A DNA stretch of 64,000 bases. Origin: Streptomyces canus. GTDB lineage: Bacteria; Actinomycetota; Actinomycetes; Streptomycetales; Streptomycetaceae. Made by a program: the position numbers and the translations under genes. Of the stretch, positions 32,963 through 42,389 are shown one piece after another (position 1 is the first letter of the stretch; each line of letters opens with the position of its first letter). The stretch spans positions 3,906,001-3,970,000 of the forward strand of contig NZ_JAUSWW010000001.1 of assembly GCF_030815415.1 (NCBI RefSeq), given 5' to 3'. A model generated the notes under the pieces. The model saw only the letters and a list, made by a program, of their open reading frames with translations. It did not search any database and had not been told where the DNA came from.

Positions 32963-34507
32963 ATGGAAACTTTCACTCCTGATCCCCGACGCTGGTGGGC
33001 CCTCGGCGCCCTGGTCGCGAGCATGCTCACGCTCGGCTTCGACATGACGATCCTCAACGTGGCCCTCCCGACGATGGCCGCCGACCTCGGTGCGAGCACC
33101 GGCCAGCAGCAGTGGATGGCGGACGCGTACGTCGTCGTCTTCGCGGCGCTGATGCTCCCCGCCGGACTCCTCGGCGACCGGTTCGGCCGCCGCCGGATGC
33201 TGATCGTCGGACTGGGCATCTTCCTGGCCGGCTCGGCCCTCGGCGCCCTGGCCGACGACGTGAACGCGGTGGTCGCGGCCCGTGCCCTGATGGGCGTCGG
33301 CGGCGCCCTCGTCACCCCGCTCGCGCTCTCCGTGCTGCCCTCGCTCTTCGGCTCCGACGAGCGCACCAAGGCCGTCGGCATCATCTCCGCCGCCTCCGCG
33401 CTGGGCCTGCCGCTCGGCCCGATCATCGGCGGCTGGCTGCTGAACCACTTCTGGTGGGGCTCGGTCTTCCTGGTCAACGTCCCGATGGCCGCGCTCGGCA
33501 TCGCCGCGTGCCTCTTCCTGCTCCCCGAGACCCGCGACCCCGCCTCCCCCAAGGTCGACGCCGTCTCCACCGCGCTCACCGCGACCGGCCTCGGCGCCCT
33601 GATCTACGCGATCATCGAGGCACCCGCCCGGGGCTGGGGCGACCCGCTGGTGGCGGCCATGTTCGCCGCGGCCACGGTACTGATCGCCGCGCTGGTGGTG
33701 CGGGAGCGGCGGGTCGAACGCCCCATGCTCGACATGAGCCTCCTGAGCCACCGCGGCTTCCTCTTCAACACCATCGCCGCGACCCTGGTGATGTTCATCC
33801 TGTCCGGCCTGCTGTTCGTGCTGCCGCCCTACCTCCAGGCCGTCCTCGGCAACGACGCCCTCGGCACCGGCGTACGACTGCTGCCGATGATGGGCGGTCT
33901 GCTCGTCTCCTCCCGGCTCGCCCCGCAGATCGTCGCCCGCTTCGGCGCCCGCGCCACGGTGAGCGGCGGCCTGGTGGTGCTCGCCTTCGCCGCGTTCCTC
34001 GGCAGCCGTACGACGATCGACTCCGGCTACGGCTTCACCGCGCTGTGGCTCTCCGTCACCGGTCTCGGCTTCGGTCTCGCCCTCATCCCCGCCATGAACA
34101 GCGCCCTGGGCACCCTCCCCCGCGACCGCGCCGGCAGCGGCTCCGGACTGCTGCTGACCCTGCGCCAGGTGGGCGGCGCCATCGGTATCGCCCTGCTCGG
34201 CAGTCTGCTCGCCGCCGCCTTCCAGGACCGGCTCGACGTCACCGGGCTGCCCGCGCAGGCCGCCGACACCGCCGAGAACTCCGTGGTCGCCGCCCACGTG
34301 GTCGCCCAGCAGACCGGTTCGGCCGACCTGATCGCCTCCGCCGACAACGCCTACGTCCACGGTATGGGCCTCGTCCTGCTGGTCTGCGGGGCCGCGGCCC
34401 TCGTCGCCGCCCTGCTGGCGGCGGCGTTCCTGCCGGGCACACCCCGCCCGAGCGAGACCGCGGCCACCCCGGACATGGCTCCCGAGCCGGCAGATGCCCG
34501 ACAATGA
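32963..34507 (+). CDS. DHA2-type MFS drug exporter (EmrB/QacA-like)
   Basis: 514 aa with 14 predicted transmembrane helices. Signatures: DMTILNVALPTM in helix 1, WMADAYVVVFAALMLPAGLLGDRFGRRRML (motif A region), GLPLGPIIGGWLL (motif C). Such proteins export drugs or toxic amphiphiles with protons. There is no ribosome-binding site before the ATG; the promoter elements end 7 bases upstream, so the mRNA is probably leaderless. It overlaps the TetR gene by 4 bases and is presumably repressed by it. Confidence 0.93.
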   Translation: METFTPDPRRWWALGALVASMLTLGFDMTILNVALPTMAADLGASTGQQQWMADAYVVVFAALMLPAGLLGDRFGRRRMLIVGLGIFLAGSALGALADDVNAVVAARALMGVGGALVTPLALSVLPSLFGSDERTKAVGIISAASALGLPLGPIIGGWLLNHFWWGSVFLVNVPMAALGIAACLFLLPETRDPASPKVDAVSTALTATGLGALIYAIIEAPARGWGDPLVAAMFAAATVLIAALVVRERRVERPMLDMSLLSHRGFLFNTIAATLVMFILSGLLFVLPPYLQAVLGNDALGTGVRLLPMMGGLLVSSRLAPQIVARFGARATVSGGLVVLAFAAFLGSRTTIDSGYGFTALWLSVTGLGFGLALIPAMNSALGTLPRDRAGSGSGLLLTLRQVGGAIGIALLGSLLAAAFQDRLDVTGLPAQAADTAENSVVAAHVVAQQTGSADLIASADNAYVHGMGLVLLVCGAAALVAALLAAAFLPGTPRPSETAATPDMAPEPADARQ

Positions 34508-35142
34508 CGTCCATGACACCCGCACGCACCTCTCCGCCCACGGACGTCCCCCAGCTGGGACTCCGTGAGCGGAAGAAGATCAAGACTCGGACGGCGATCC
34601 GTGACGCGACGTACGCGCTCATCGAGGAGCAGGGCTACGACGCCACCACGATCGAGCAGATCGCCGACCGCGCCGAGGTGTCGCCGTCCACGGTCTTCCG
34701 CTACTTCCCCACCAAGGAGGACATCGTGCTCACCGACGAGCACGACGCCCTCATCCTGGAGGAACTGCGTGCCCGGCCGAAGGACGAGCCGTGGGCGGAC
34801 TCCGTGCGGCACATCATGCACAAGGCCGTCCGCCTCGGCCACGAACGGGAACCCGAGGTCACCCGGCTCCGCGCGCACCTGATGGTCCAGGTCCCGACGG
34901 TGCGCTCCCGGATGATGGAGAGCATGTCGGTCGCCTCCCACATGCTCGCCGAGGGCATCGCCGAACGCACCGGCCGCGACGTGGACAGCCTGGAGGTACG
35001 GGTCTACACGATGTCCGTGGTCGCCGGGCTCGCGGAGATCACCCGGTACTGGGCCGAGAACGACTTCCGGGACGACCTCGCCGACCTCCTCGACCGCGCG
35101 ATGGACGTCCTGGAACACGGGCTCACCAAGAAGAACGCCTGA
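34504..35142 (+). CDS. TetR-family transcriptional regulator
   Basis: 212 aa. An N-terminal TetR helix-turn-helix domain (about 22-70: RERKKIKTRTAIRDATYAL, TTIEQIADRAEVSPSTVFRYFPTKEDI) and a helical ligand domain with the MftR/PsrA-like layout. The start overlaps the MFS stop (ATGA), with a second in-frame ATG three codons on. It probably controls its own operon through the dyad at 32944-32958, released by the exporter's substrate. Confidence 0.93.
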   Translation: MTSMTPARTSPPTDVPQLGLRERKKIKTRTAIRDATYALIEEQGYDATTIEQIADRAEVSPSTVFRYFPTKEDIVLTDEHDALILEELRARPKDEPWADSVRHIMHKAVRLGHEREPEVTRLRAHLMVQVPTVRSRMMESMSVASHMLAEGIAERTGRDVDSLEVRVYTMSVVAGLAEITRYWAENDFRDDLADLLDRAMDVLEHGLTKKNA

Positions 35143-35197
35143 GGCGCCACGGGAAAACACCCGAGGCCACCGCACCCGGCCGTGGCATCCTGACCGG

Positions 35198-35929
35198 GTG
35201 AACGGACCGGAGATCCACGTCGAATTCGCCACCAGGCTGGCCCTGTTCGTCCCGCACGAACGCCGCCACGGCTCCACCACGGTCACCACCGACGGCGTCT
35301 CGACCCTCGGCCATGTCGTCGAGTCCCTCGGCGTCCCGCTGACCGAGGTCGGCACCCTCCTCGTGGACGGCCGCGAGGTGCCCAGGTCGTACGTCCCCGC
35401 CGTCGGCGACTCCGTGGCCGTACGGGACGTCGAGCGCCCCCAGCAGGTGCCCGGCGCCCCGCTGCGCTTCCTCCTCGACGTCCACCTCGGCACCCTCGCC
35501 CGCCGGATGCGCCTGCTCGGCGTGGACACGGCGTACGAGTCGACGGACATCGGCGATCCGGCCCTCGCCACCCGCTCCGCGGTCCAGCAGCGGGTCATGC
35601 TCAGCCGCGACCGGGGCCTGCTGCGCCGCCGCGAACTGTGGGCCGGCGCCTACGTCTACAGCACCCGTCCCGAGGAGCAACTCCGCGACATCCTGGACCG
35701 GTTCCGCCCCGAGCTACGGCCCTGGACGCGCTGCACCGCCTGCAACGGCCTGCTCAGGGAGGCCACCAAGGAGGAGGTGGCGGACCAGCTGGCCGGCGGC
35801 ACACACCGGTCGTACGACGTGTTCGCGCAGTGCACCCAGTGCGGGCGCGCCTACTGGAAGGGCGCGCACCACGAACAGCTGGAGGCCATCGTGGCGCGCG
35901 CCCTGGCGGACTTCCCTAACGCTTCCTGA
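35198..35929 (+). CDS. Mut7-C RNase-like protein with N-terminal ubiquitin-like domain
   Basis: 243 aa. Residues about 1-80 look like a ThiS/MoaD-type beta-grasp domain (Mut7-C_ub), and about 90-240 a Mut7-C PIN-like nuclease domain: FLLDVHLGTLARRMRLLGVD with the catalytic Asp, LSRDRGLLRR, then a zinc ribbon (CTAC and CTQCGRAYW). The family is predicted to be an RNase. GTG start. The 3' end overlaps the convergent oxidase gene by 14 bases. Confidence 0.87.
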   Translation: MNGPEIHVEFATRLALFVPHERRHGSTTVTTDGVSTLGHVVESLGVPLTEVGTLLVDGREVPRSYVPAVGDSVAVRDVERPQQVPGAPLRFLLDVHLGTLARRMRLLGVDTAYESTDIGDPALATRSAVQQRVMLSRDRGLLRRRELWAGAYVYSTRPEEQLRDILDRFRPELRPWTRCTACNGLLREATKEEVADQLAGGTHRSYDVFAQCTQCGRAYWKGAHHEQLEAIVARALADFPNAS

Positions 35930-38315
35930 GGTCGGCCTTCCCGCAGGCGATCCCGTCCCCGTCGCGGTCGAGCCGCAGCGGGTCGTCCTTGCCGTTGACC
36001 TTCAGCCGGCCGTAGTCGTTCTTCTTCAGCCAGTCGCAGCGGGCCTTGGCGGTGGCCTTCACGCTCGGCGGGAAGTGGGTCGGCACACAGACGTTGATCG
36101 AGCCGTAGTGCCGGTCGCAGCCGGAGACGGTGACCGGCACCCGCTGCGAGGCGCGCTGCTTGCCGGGCTCGGTGACCTTGCCTTCGAGTGAATCCGCGAA
36201 GGAGTGCACATGCGCCGAGGCGTCCGTCGCGCCGAGCGCCGAAGGCCCTTGCAGATGGACCCACTTGGCCACCGACGGCACCCCGCCCGCGTCGACCGCG
36301 AAGAGCATGTACCAGCCGGGCGGGGCCAGGTCGGGATTGCTCGTCACATTGAGGTCGACGTTGTTGCCGTCCACCGACAGCGGCAGATCGACGAACCGCT
36401 GGTTCGGGTCGGAGGAGTGCGTCACCGCGGCCGGGCGGATGAGCTCGGCCTTGGCGACGGGCCGGTCGACGGTGATCCGCTGGGTGTCGCCGTAGGTCCA
36501 CTCGGTGTCGATGACCGAAGTGATCGCCGGACGCGGGCCCTTGAGGAGATAGGGCGGCGTGTAGATCGACACGTTGTGGTTCCAGGTGCCGTTGCCCGGG
36601 TTGTCGCCGGTCGTCATCACCCGGCCGTCGGGGAGCAGGAACGCCGAGGAGTGGTAGCCGCGGGCCTCGGGGTCGGCGGCCACCGGGTCGAAGGTGCCGG
36701 TGTCCGGATCGTAGAGCGACGACTCGTACACCGGGTCGGCGCGGTTGTGCAGCGCGCCGCCCGTCTCCAGCACCTTGCCGTCGGGCAGCAGGACGGCGGA
36801 GACATACATCTTGCCCTGGTTGCCGGTCTCGGCCTGCTTGCCGTTGCCGAGGTCGACCGTGCCCTGCGGAAGCGGCGGACCGGCGGTGTAGGCCGGGTCG
36901 GCCTGCTTGAGGTCGATGACGTCGGTCAGCCGGCCCGCGTCCGGATTGGAGTCGATGTTGCCGCCGCCGATCGTGAGGACCTTCTGGTCCTGCGCGGGAG
37001 GCAGCAGCACGCTCGCCGACTGGTCCCGCTGGTCCTTGTTCTGGAGCCCCGGGACCTGGGTGACCGTGTTGGCGTCGTAGTCGTAGATCGCGCTGCCGGT
37101 GCCCGGGATGTTGTTGCCGAAGACATGGCTGCCCGAGTAGAAGAGGCGGCCGTCCTGCATCAGGATCATCGACGGGTACAGACCCCAGTACGACCAGGTC
37201 TGGTTGACCTTCCAGAGCTCCAGCCACTTCTGCTCGGCGTCCGACCACAGCTCGGCGGTCACCGAACCGGTGGAGTCCTCGCGCAGCCCGCCGAAGGAGA
37301 TGACGTCACCGTTGCCGAGGATCGTCGCCGACGGGTACCAGTGGCCGTCGTTCATGTCATTGGTCTTGCTGTACGTCTCGGTGACCGGATCGAAGATGTA
37401 CGAGTCCTTGAATCCCTCGTAGCCGTGCCCGCCCGCGACCGGGTACGCCTTGTTCCCGCTCATCACCAGCACACGGCCGTCCTGGAGCTGGACGTGCCCG
37501 GAGCAGAACATGTCCTTGGGCGTCGGGATCACCTTGTACGTCCCCTTGACCGGGTCGTACACGGCCGAGGTGAAGGTGCCCGCGTCGAACTGCTCCTCGC
37601 TGTTGCCGGAGCCCGCGATCAGCAGCACCTTGCCGTTGTTGAGGACGACGGAGTGCATGGAGCGCACCGGGTTCTGTGTGGGCAGCACGTCCCAGCGGCC
37701 GTTGGCGCACTGTTCGGCGGTGCCCGTGCACTGCGGTGCGGGGACGGGGTCGGCGACCTGCTCCATGGTGTAGTCGTCGGTGGTGGCGGATCCGGTGCCG
37801 TAGACGGAGACACCCCAGGTGATGCGGTCGGTGCCGGTGGGGACCTCGGGCGTACGCACGCTCGCCTCGGTCCAGCTGCCGGCGATCGCCAGGGTCTTCA
37901 GGTCCGTCCAGTACTGCCAGCCGGCCGTCGTGTCGTGCCGGAACAGGGTGACCGACGTGTCCGGGGTGGTCGACTTGTACCAGAGGTTCAGGTCGTACTG
38001 CTTGCCCACGCTGACGACGGGGGCGCACTCCGCCGACTCGGTGATCAGCGCCTTGCGGTCGCCCTCGGTCCGGCGGGTCAGCTCGACCTTCATGGCCTTC
38101 GACCCGGAGTGGGCGTCGGACGTGGTGGTGAAGGTGAAGTCGTTGTCGCCCCAGCCGGACTTCTCCCAGCAGTACGGCATGCCGCCGGTGCCGGCGGTCT
38201 CGAAGCCGGGGTTCTTGATGAGGTTGGCGGCGGAGGCGGGCTGCGGGGCGGTCAGGAGCAGGCCGGCGGTCAGAGCGCCCACCGCGAGAAGGGCGGTTCT
38301 CCGTCTTCGGTTCAT
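35916..38315 (-). CDS. Secreted galactose-oxidase-type copper radical oxidase (GlxA-like)
   Basis: 799 aa. Signal peptide (about 1-30), a beta-sandwich carbohydrate-binding module (about 31-185), a kelch seven-bladed propeller (about 205-640), a beta domain, then a C-terminal Excalibur-type Ca motif (DRDGDGIACG). All copper/radical residues of galactose oxidase are in place: C271 (MFCSGH), Y327 (HWYPSA), Y554 and H555 (GYHSSAFLLPDGR), H633 (THSSDPNQR), with spacings like the fungal enzyme. It should oxidise a primary alcohol of a glycan to an aldehyde and release peroxide. Last gene of a four-gene operon; its start overlaps the preceding stop (ATGA). Confidence 0.92.
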   Translation of the reverse strand: MNRRRRTALLAVGALTAGLLLTAPQPASAANLIKNPGFETAGTGGMPYCWEKSGWGDNDFTFTTTSDAHSGSKAMKVELTRRTEGDRKALITESAECAPVVSVGKQYDLNLWYKSTTPDTSVTLFRHDTTAGWQYWTDLKTLAIAGSWTEASVRTPEVPTGTDRITWGVSVYGTGSATTDDYTMEQVADPVPAPQCTGTAEQCANGRWDVLPTQNPVRSMHSVVLNNGKVLLIAGSGNSEEQFDAGTFTSAVYDPVKGTYKVIPTPKDMFCSGHVQLQDGRVLVMSGNKAYPVAGGHGYEGFKDSYIFDPVTETYSKTNDMNDGHWYPSATILGNGDVISFGGLREDSTGSVTAELWSDAEQKWLELWKVNQTWSYWGLYPSMILMQDGRLFYSGSHVFGNNIPGTGSAIYDYDANTVTQVPGLQNKDQRDQSASVLLPPAQDQKVLTIGGGNIDSNPDAGRLTDVIDLKQADPAYTAGPPLPQGTVDLGNGKQAETGNQGKMYVSAVLLPDGKVLETGGALHNRADPVYESSLYDPDTGTFDPVAADPEARGYHSSAFLLPDGRVMTTGDNPGNGTWNHNVSIYTPPYLLKGPRPAITSVIDTEWTYGDTQRITVDRPVAKAELIRPAAVTHSSDPNQRFVDLPLSVDGNNVDLNVTSNPDLAPPGWYMLFAVDAGGVPSVAKWVHLQGPSALGATDASAHVHSFADSLEGKVTEPGKQRASQRVPVTVSGCDRHYGSINVCVPTHFPPSVKATAKARCDWLKKNDYGRLKVNGKDDPLRLDRDGDGIACGKADLRKR

Positions 38316-39475
38316 GCGGTGCGGCTCCTGTTTCTGCGCGGGAGATAGACCAGCGCCTCGGTCCCGGCGAAGCGCAGGACGAACGTCGTCACCAGCGCGA
38401 GCGCGGTGGCGGACAGCGCGCCCATTCCGAACCGGTGGACGAACAGGGCGATCAGCGGGATGCGCAGCACCAGGTCGGCGTTGGCGATCAGGGCGAACCG
38501 GCCGGCGCGATCCCACCAGCGCCGGTGCCGGCGGCGGTCGCGGAACAGCAGATGCTCGATGAGCAGGAAGTTCCAGGCGACGCCGAGCTGGTTGGCGAGG
38601 ATCTCGGCCGGTACGTAGTGCATGCCGAGGACGGTGAGGGCGTACAGCCCGAGCAGATTGGGCACGAAGCCGGTCGCGCCGATCAGGCCGAAGCCGACCA
38701 TGCGGGCGACCGGCGAGGCGGTGCGCAGACCGACCAGGTGACGCAGGAAGCGCAGGCCCTCCTGGGCGCTGGACTTGGACTCGCCCGCGTACCGGTCCTG
38801 GAAGACGAAGGGCACCTCGGTGACCGCGCGGGGGCGGCTGCGGACGGCGAGTTCGAGGAGGATCTTGTAGCCGAGCGGCTTCAGGACGTCGGCCGTGATG
38901 TCGCTGCGGCGGATCGCGAAGAAGCCGCTCATCGGGTCGCTGATGCCGTGCAGCCGGCGCGGGAAGAGGGACTTGGTCAGCCAGGTCGCCGCTCTGGACA
39001 CGGCCACGCGGTAGCTGCCCGCGAGCCCGGCGCGGCTGCCGCCCTTGATGTACCGGGAGGCGACGACGAGCCCGGCGTTCGCCCGCTCCCCCGTCGCGAC
39101 CAGCTCCGGGACCAGGGACGGCGGATGCTGGCAGTCGCCGTCCATCACGACGACCCAGTCCGACCCGGCCGCCTTCATCCCCTCCACGACCGCCCCGCCG
39201 AGCCCGCCGACCGGCTCGTCGCGGTGCAGCACGGTCACCGGGAACGGACAGTCCTTGGCGGCCTCGTGGATCACCTCGGGGGTGTCGTCGGTGGAGTCGT
39301 CCACGAAGAGGACCTCGCAGGGGAGTCTGGCCGGCACCGACTCGGTGATCTGGTGGAGCAGCTGGCGGATGTTCGCGGACTCGTTGTACGTCGGTACGAC
39401 GATGGTGACGGCGCCGGGCTCGGGAACCTCGGTGACCCGTACGTCCGGGACGGGAGCGGTGTACTCGTGGGTCAT
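38312..39475 (-). CDS. Polyprenol-phosphate sugar synthase (GT2) fused to GtrA domain
   Basis: 387 aa. An N-terminal GT2 domain of the DPM1/polyprenol-phosphate mannose synthase type (about 20-250: VVPTYNESANI, FVDDSTDDTPEVI, VVMDGDCQHPP with the metal-binding Asp, SDPMSGFFAIRR) is joined to four transmembrane helices of a GtrA domain (about 260-380). Such proteins load a sugar onto polyprenol phosphate and flip or hold it at the membrane. It overlaps both neighbours by 4 bases and would supply the lipid-linked donor to the glycosyltransferase encoded upstream. Confidence 0.9.
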   Translation of the reverse strand: MTHEYTAPVPDVRVTEVPEPGAVTIVVPTYNESANIRQLLHQITESVPARLPCEVLFVDDSTDDTPEVIHEAAKDCPFPVTVLHRDEPVGGLGGAVVEGMKAAGSDWVVVMDGDCQHPPSLVPELVATGERANAGLVVASRYIKGGSRAGLAGSYRVAVSRAATWLTKSLFPRRLHGISDPMSGFFAIRRSDITADVLKPLGYKILLELAVRSRPRAVTEVPFVFQDRYAGESKSSAQEGLRFLRHLVGLRTASPVARMVGFGLIGATGFVPNLLGLYALTVLGMHYVPAEILANQLGVAWNFLLIEHLLFRDRRRHRRWWDRAGRFALIANADLVLRIPLIALFVHRFGMGALSATALALVTTFVLRFAGTEALVYLPRRNRSRTA

Positions 39476-41091
39476 CGAACGCCTCCGGAGACGGTCTGGA
39501 TCTGCCGGATCTCGATCCGGTCCGCACCGGTGCCGAAGACGGCGACCGGCGTCGAGTGCTGGATGGCGGCCCTGACGTTGGGCAGGTCCGCCGCGTCGCG
39601 CCGCACGGTCGGGGAGGCGACGACGTAGTCGAGGTCCTTCCAGCCGTGCGGCATCGTCTTGGTCACCGCCGGGTCGAGGTCGGCCTTGTAGAACCAGATG
39701 GCGCCGAGCCCGGGCCGGTACCCGGCGTGGACCAGGTCCAGCCAGAGCGCGTCGTCCACGAGTACCCGCGTCTTCTCCGGCTGCTCCACCTCGGTCGCCA
39801 GCCACTTGGAGGCGGCCTGGTAGGGGGCGTTGGCGTCGGCGGTGACGGCGGTGCGGTCGCCGTCGTACCAGCGCGGGACGACGTAGGCGCCGGCACCGAT
39901 CGCGAGGACGGCGGCGAGGGCGTACCGGCCGCCGTGGGGCAACCGGTGGCTTCTGCGCAGGACGGCATGGGCGACGGAGGCGGTGCCCCCGGCCAGCACG
40001 AGCGCGAGGAACGGCAGCGCCTGGATGACGTACATCGCGGGCAGATAACCGTTGGGGCGCAGGGCGAGCCCGGCGAGGATCGCGACCGTCAGCGCGGGTC
40101 CGGCCAGTGCGCGGGCGGTGACCGACCAGCGCCAGGTGGCCAGCAGCAGGAGGGCGCCGACGAGACCGCCCAGCGGCAGGACACGGTCGTAGTAGAGCCA
40201 CGACCGCAGCACCCCGTGGGAACCGGACCCCTGGTCGAGGATGAAGCCCGAACCGGGCCTGGTCATCTGGTACTTGACCCCGTCCCACAACGACACGTGT
40301 CCGCCGCCGGGCAGCAGCTCGCCCTTGAGCAGGGCGAACAGGGGGTACGCGAGGCCGATCAGCGTGCACGCCGTGATCGCGCCGGTGAGGGCGAACTTGC
40401 GGGTGTCCCGGTGGCTGTGGCGCCACATGGTGAGCAGCAGCGCCGGCAGGACGACGAGCATCGTCTCCTTGGTGAGGACGGCCGTCGCGGCGGCGACGCC
40501 CGCACCGAAGTGGTGCCAGAGGTGGCGGCTCGGGGACGCGGCGAGGGTGAACGCGAGGAGCGTCCACATCACCGCGAGGTTGTCGAGGAAGATCTCCCGC
40601 TGGAGGACGACGGAGAGCGGGGAGAGCCCGAACAGGGCCATGCCGAGCCCGGCGGCCCAGCGCGGCAGGGCGAGCCGGCGCCCGAGGACGTACACGAGGG
40701 CCGCGCTGATCGCGCTGATCAGCAGCATCGTCACCCGCATCGAGCCGACGGTCATCGACTCGGGGCTCAGCATCTTCGGTATCCAGGTGAGCACGGCTAT
40801 CTGGATCCAGCCGAGCGGCGGGTGGTCGTACCAGTAGGTGTAGTGGGCGAGGCCCTTGCCCTCCTGGACGGCCCAGGCCTGGGCGAGGTAGGTGCCCTCG
40901 TCGTCGCTGAGGGTCGGGTAGTCGGCGATGTTCCAGCCCTGGACGGTGAGGATCGCGACGAGGAGCGCACCGCACAGGAGGAGGTCGGGGCGTTTCGACG
41001 ACGCCGTTCGGCCGGCCGGACGCACGTCAGGCGCAGGCTGCCGCTGCGCGGGGACCTGGGGAGCGGTCACCGCGGGAAGGGTGGAGGTCAC
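39472..41091 (-). CDS. PMT/ArnT-like GT-C glycosyltransferase
   Basis: 539 aa with about 10-11 hydrophobic segments and a C-terminal outside domain. The acidic first loop SDDEGTYLAQ, with the Asp-Asp/Glu pair typical of PMT_2/ArnT enzymes, and WIQIAVLTWIP mark the family. GT-C enzymes transfer sugars from polyprenyl-phosphate donors on the outer face. It accepts the product of the GT2-GtrA gene downstream by inference. ATGA overlaps join it to both neighbours. Confidence 0.88.
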   Translation of the reverse strand: MTSTLPAVTAPQVPAQRQPAPDVRPAGRTASSKRPDLLLCGALLVAILTVQGWNIADYPTLSDDEGTYLAQAWAVQEGKGLAHYTYWYDHPPLGWIQIAVLTWIPKMLSPESMTVGSMRVTMLLISAISAALVYVLGRRLALPRWAAGLGMALFGLSPLSVVLQREIFLDNLAVMWTLLAFTLAASPSRHLWHHFGAGVAAATAVLTKETMLVVLPALLLTMWRHSHRDTRKFALTGAITACTLIGLAYPLFALLKGELLPGGGHVSLWDGVKYQMTRPGSGFILDQGSGSHGVLRSWLYYDRVLPLGGLVGALLLLATWRWSVTARALAGPALTVAILAGLALRPNGYLPAMYVIQALPFLALVLAGGTASVAHAVLRRSHRLPHGGRYALAAVLAIGAGAYVVPRWYDGDRTAVTADANAPYQAASKWLATEVEQPEKTRVLVDDALWLDLVHAGYRPGLGAIWFYKADLDPAVTKTMPHGWKDLDYVVASPTVRRDAADLPNVRAAIQHSTPVAVFGTGADRIEIRQIQTVSGGVR

Positions 41092-42389
41092 GCAGGGACG
41101 TCCTCTCGGATCGCCGGCGCCTGGTTCAGATGCGCACCGACATGAGTGGTCAACTCCCAGTCGTTCCGGCCGCGTTGCTCACGCCATACGGCGCGGACGG
41201 CGGCTCCGGCGAGGAGCACCTGGTAGAAGGGGCCGCCCACGACGAGCTTGAGGTAGTGGACGGAGCGGACGCGCAGGCCGTACTGCTTGCCGAAGTCGTG
41301 CAGTCCGACGACCTCGAAGACGAAGGTGACCAGTGCGGTGACGGCCGGCAGGAAGGTGATGAAGGCGACGCCGACCGGCACGTCGAGGAAGAGCGCGATC
41401 GCGACGTTGAGCGGGATGACGACGCCGGAGAAGGCCTGAAGGAACGGCGTCATGAGGGTGTAGCGGGCGAGCAACCGCTGTCCGAGACCGGGGAGTTGCT
41501 TCCAGTCCTTCTTCCGGTAGACCTGGAGGAAGCCCTGGTTCCAGCGGGTGCGCTGCTTGAGCAGCGACATGAGCGAGCCGGGGGTCTCCTCCCGGGTCAC
41601 CATGTCGGAGTCGTAGGCGACGACGACTTTCTTGCCGACGCTGGAGAGCCGTACGCCCAGGTCGCAGTCCTCGGCGAGACAGTCGGGATCCCAGCCCCCG
41701 GCTTCCTTGAGGGTGTCGGTCCGCACGAACACGGTGTTGCCGCCGAGCGGGATGAACCCCTTCTGTGCGTGCAGGTGCAGCCGGGAGCGGAACCAGAAGA
41801 AGTACTCCAGGCAGTTGCGCAGGCTGTACCAGCTGGAGTGGAAGTTGATGAGCTGCACACCGCCCTGGACGACGTCGGCCCCGGTGGTGCTGAAGGCGTG
41901 GTCGACATGGGCGAGGAGCTCGGGGTGGACCTGGTCCTCGGCGTCGAAGACCCCGACGACGTCACCGCGGCAGTGCGGCAGCGCCGTGTTCATGGCCTTC
42001 GGCTTGTTCTTCTTCTCGTGGGTGTCGACGACGACGCGGACGCGCGGGTCACGCGCCGCTGCCTTCTCGGCCACTCGCGTGGTCTCCGGGTCGTCGTGCC
42101 CGACGATGACGATGATCTCGAAGTCGGTGTGGCTGGACTCCAGCAGCCGCTGGATGGTGTGGTCCAGCACGGCCTGTTCGTGCCGCGCGGGCAGCAGCAG
42201 CGAGAACGACACATGCTCGCCCCCGTCCGGTCTGCTGAACCGGGTGGAGGCGAGCACCTCGGGCGTGCGCCACGCGTGCATCTGCCACCACAGGGTGAAC
42301 GCCGCCATCCAGAACAAGGCGAGCGAGACGGCGGCGATGAAGACAGACGTCAGCAACAGATCCCCCCAGATCCCCAAACCCCCTGCCAC
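41088..42389 (-). CDS. Processive GT2 synthase (cellulose/hyaluronan synthase-like)
   Basis: 433 aa: one N-terminal transmembrane helix (about 10-35), a GT2 domain (about 60-300) with LLPARHE, DAED as the DxD-type motif, LAEDCDLGVRL as the general base/TED-like region and QRTRWNQG as the QxxRW motif, then three C-terminal helices. The QxxRW motif marks processive synthases that extrude a polymer. No PilZ domain is present. It begins at a GTG with a weak ribosome-binding site and heads the operon; a 150-bp gap separates it from the thioredoxin gene upstream, so it likely has its own promoter. Confidence 0.88.
   Translation of the reverse strand: MAGGLGIWGDLLLTSVFIAAVSLALFWMAAFTLWWQMHAWRTPEVLASTRFSRPDGGEHVSFSLLLPARHEQAVLDHTIQRLLESSHTDFEIIVIVGHDDPETTRVAEKAAARDPRVRVVVDTHEKKNKPKAMNTALPHCRGDVVGVFDAEDQVHPELLAHVDHAFSTTGADVVQGGVQLINFHSSWYSLRNCLEYFFWFRSRLHLHAQKGFIPLGGNTVFVRTDTLKEAGGWDPDCLAEDCDLGVRLSSVGKKVVVAYDSDMVTREETPGSLMSLLKQRTRWNQGFLQVYRKKDWKQLPGLGQRLLARYTLMTPFLQAFSGVVIPLNVAIALFLDVPVGVAFITFLPAVTALVTFVFEVVGLHDFGKQYGLRVRSVHYLKLVVGGPFYQVLLAGAAVRAVWREQRGRNDWELTTHVGAHLNQAPAIREDVPA

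Noticed and set aside
36204..38348. Plus-strand frame opposite the copper oxidase gene
   Set aside because: Antisense shadow; the minus strand shows all oxidase ligands and kelch repeats.
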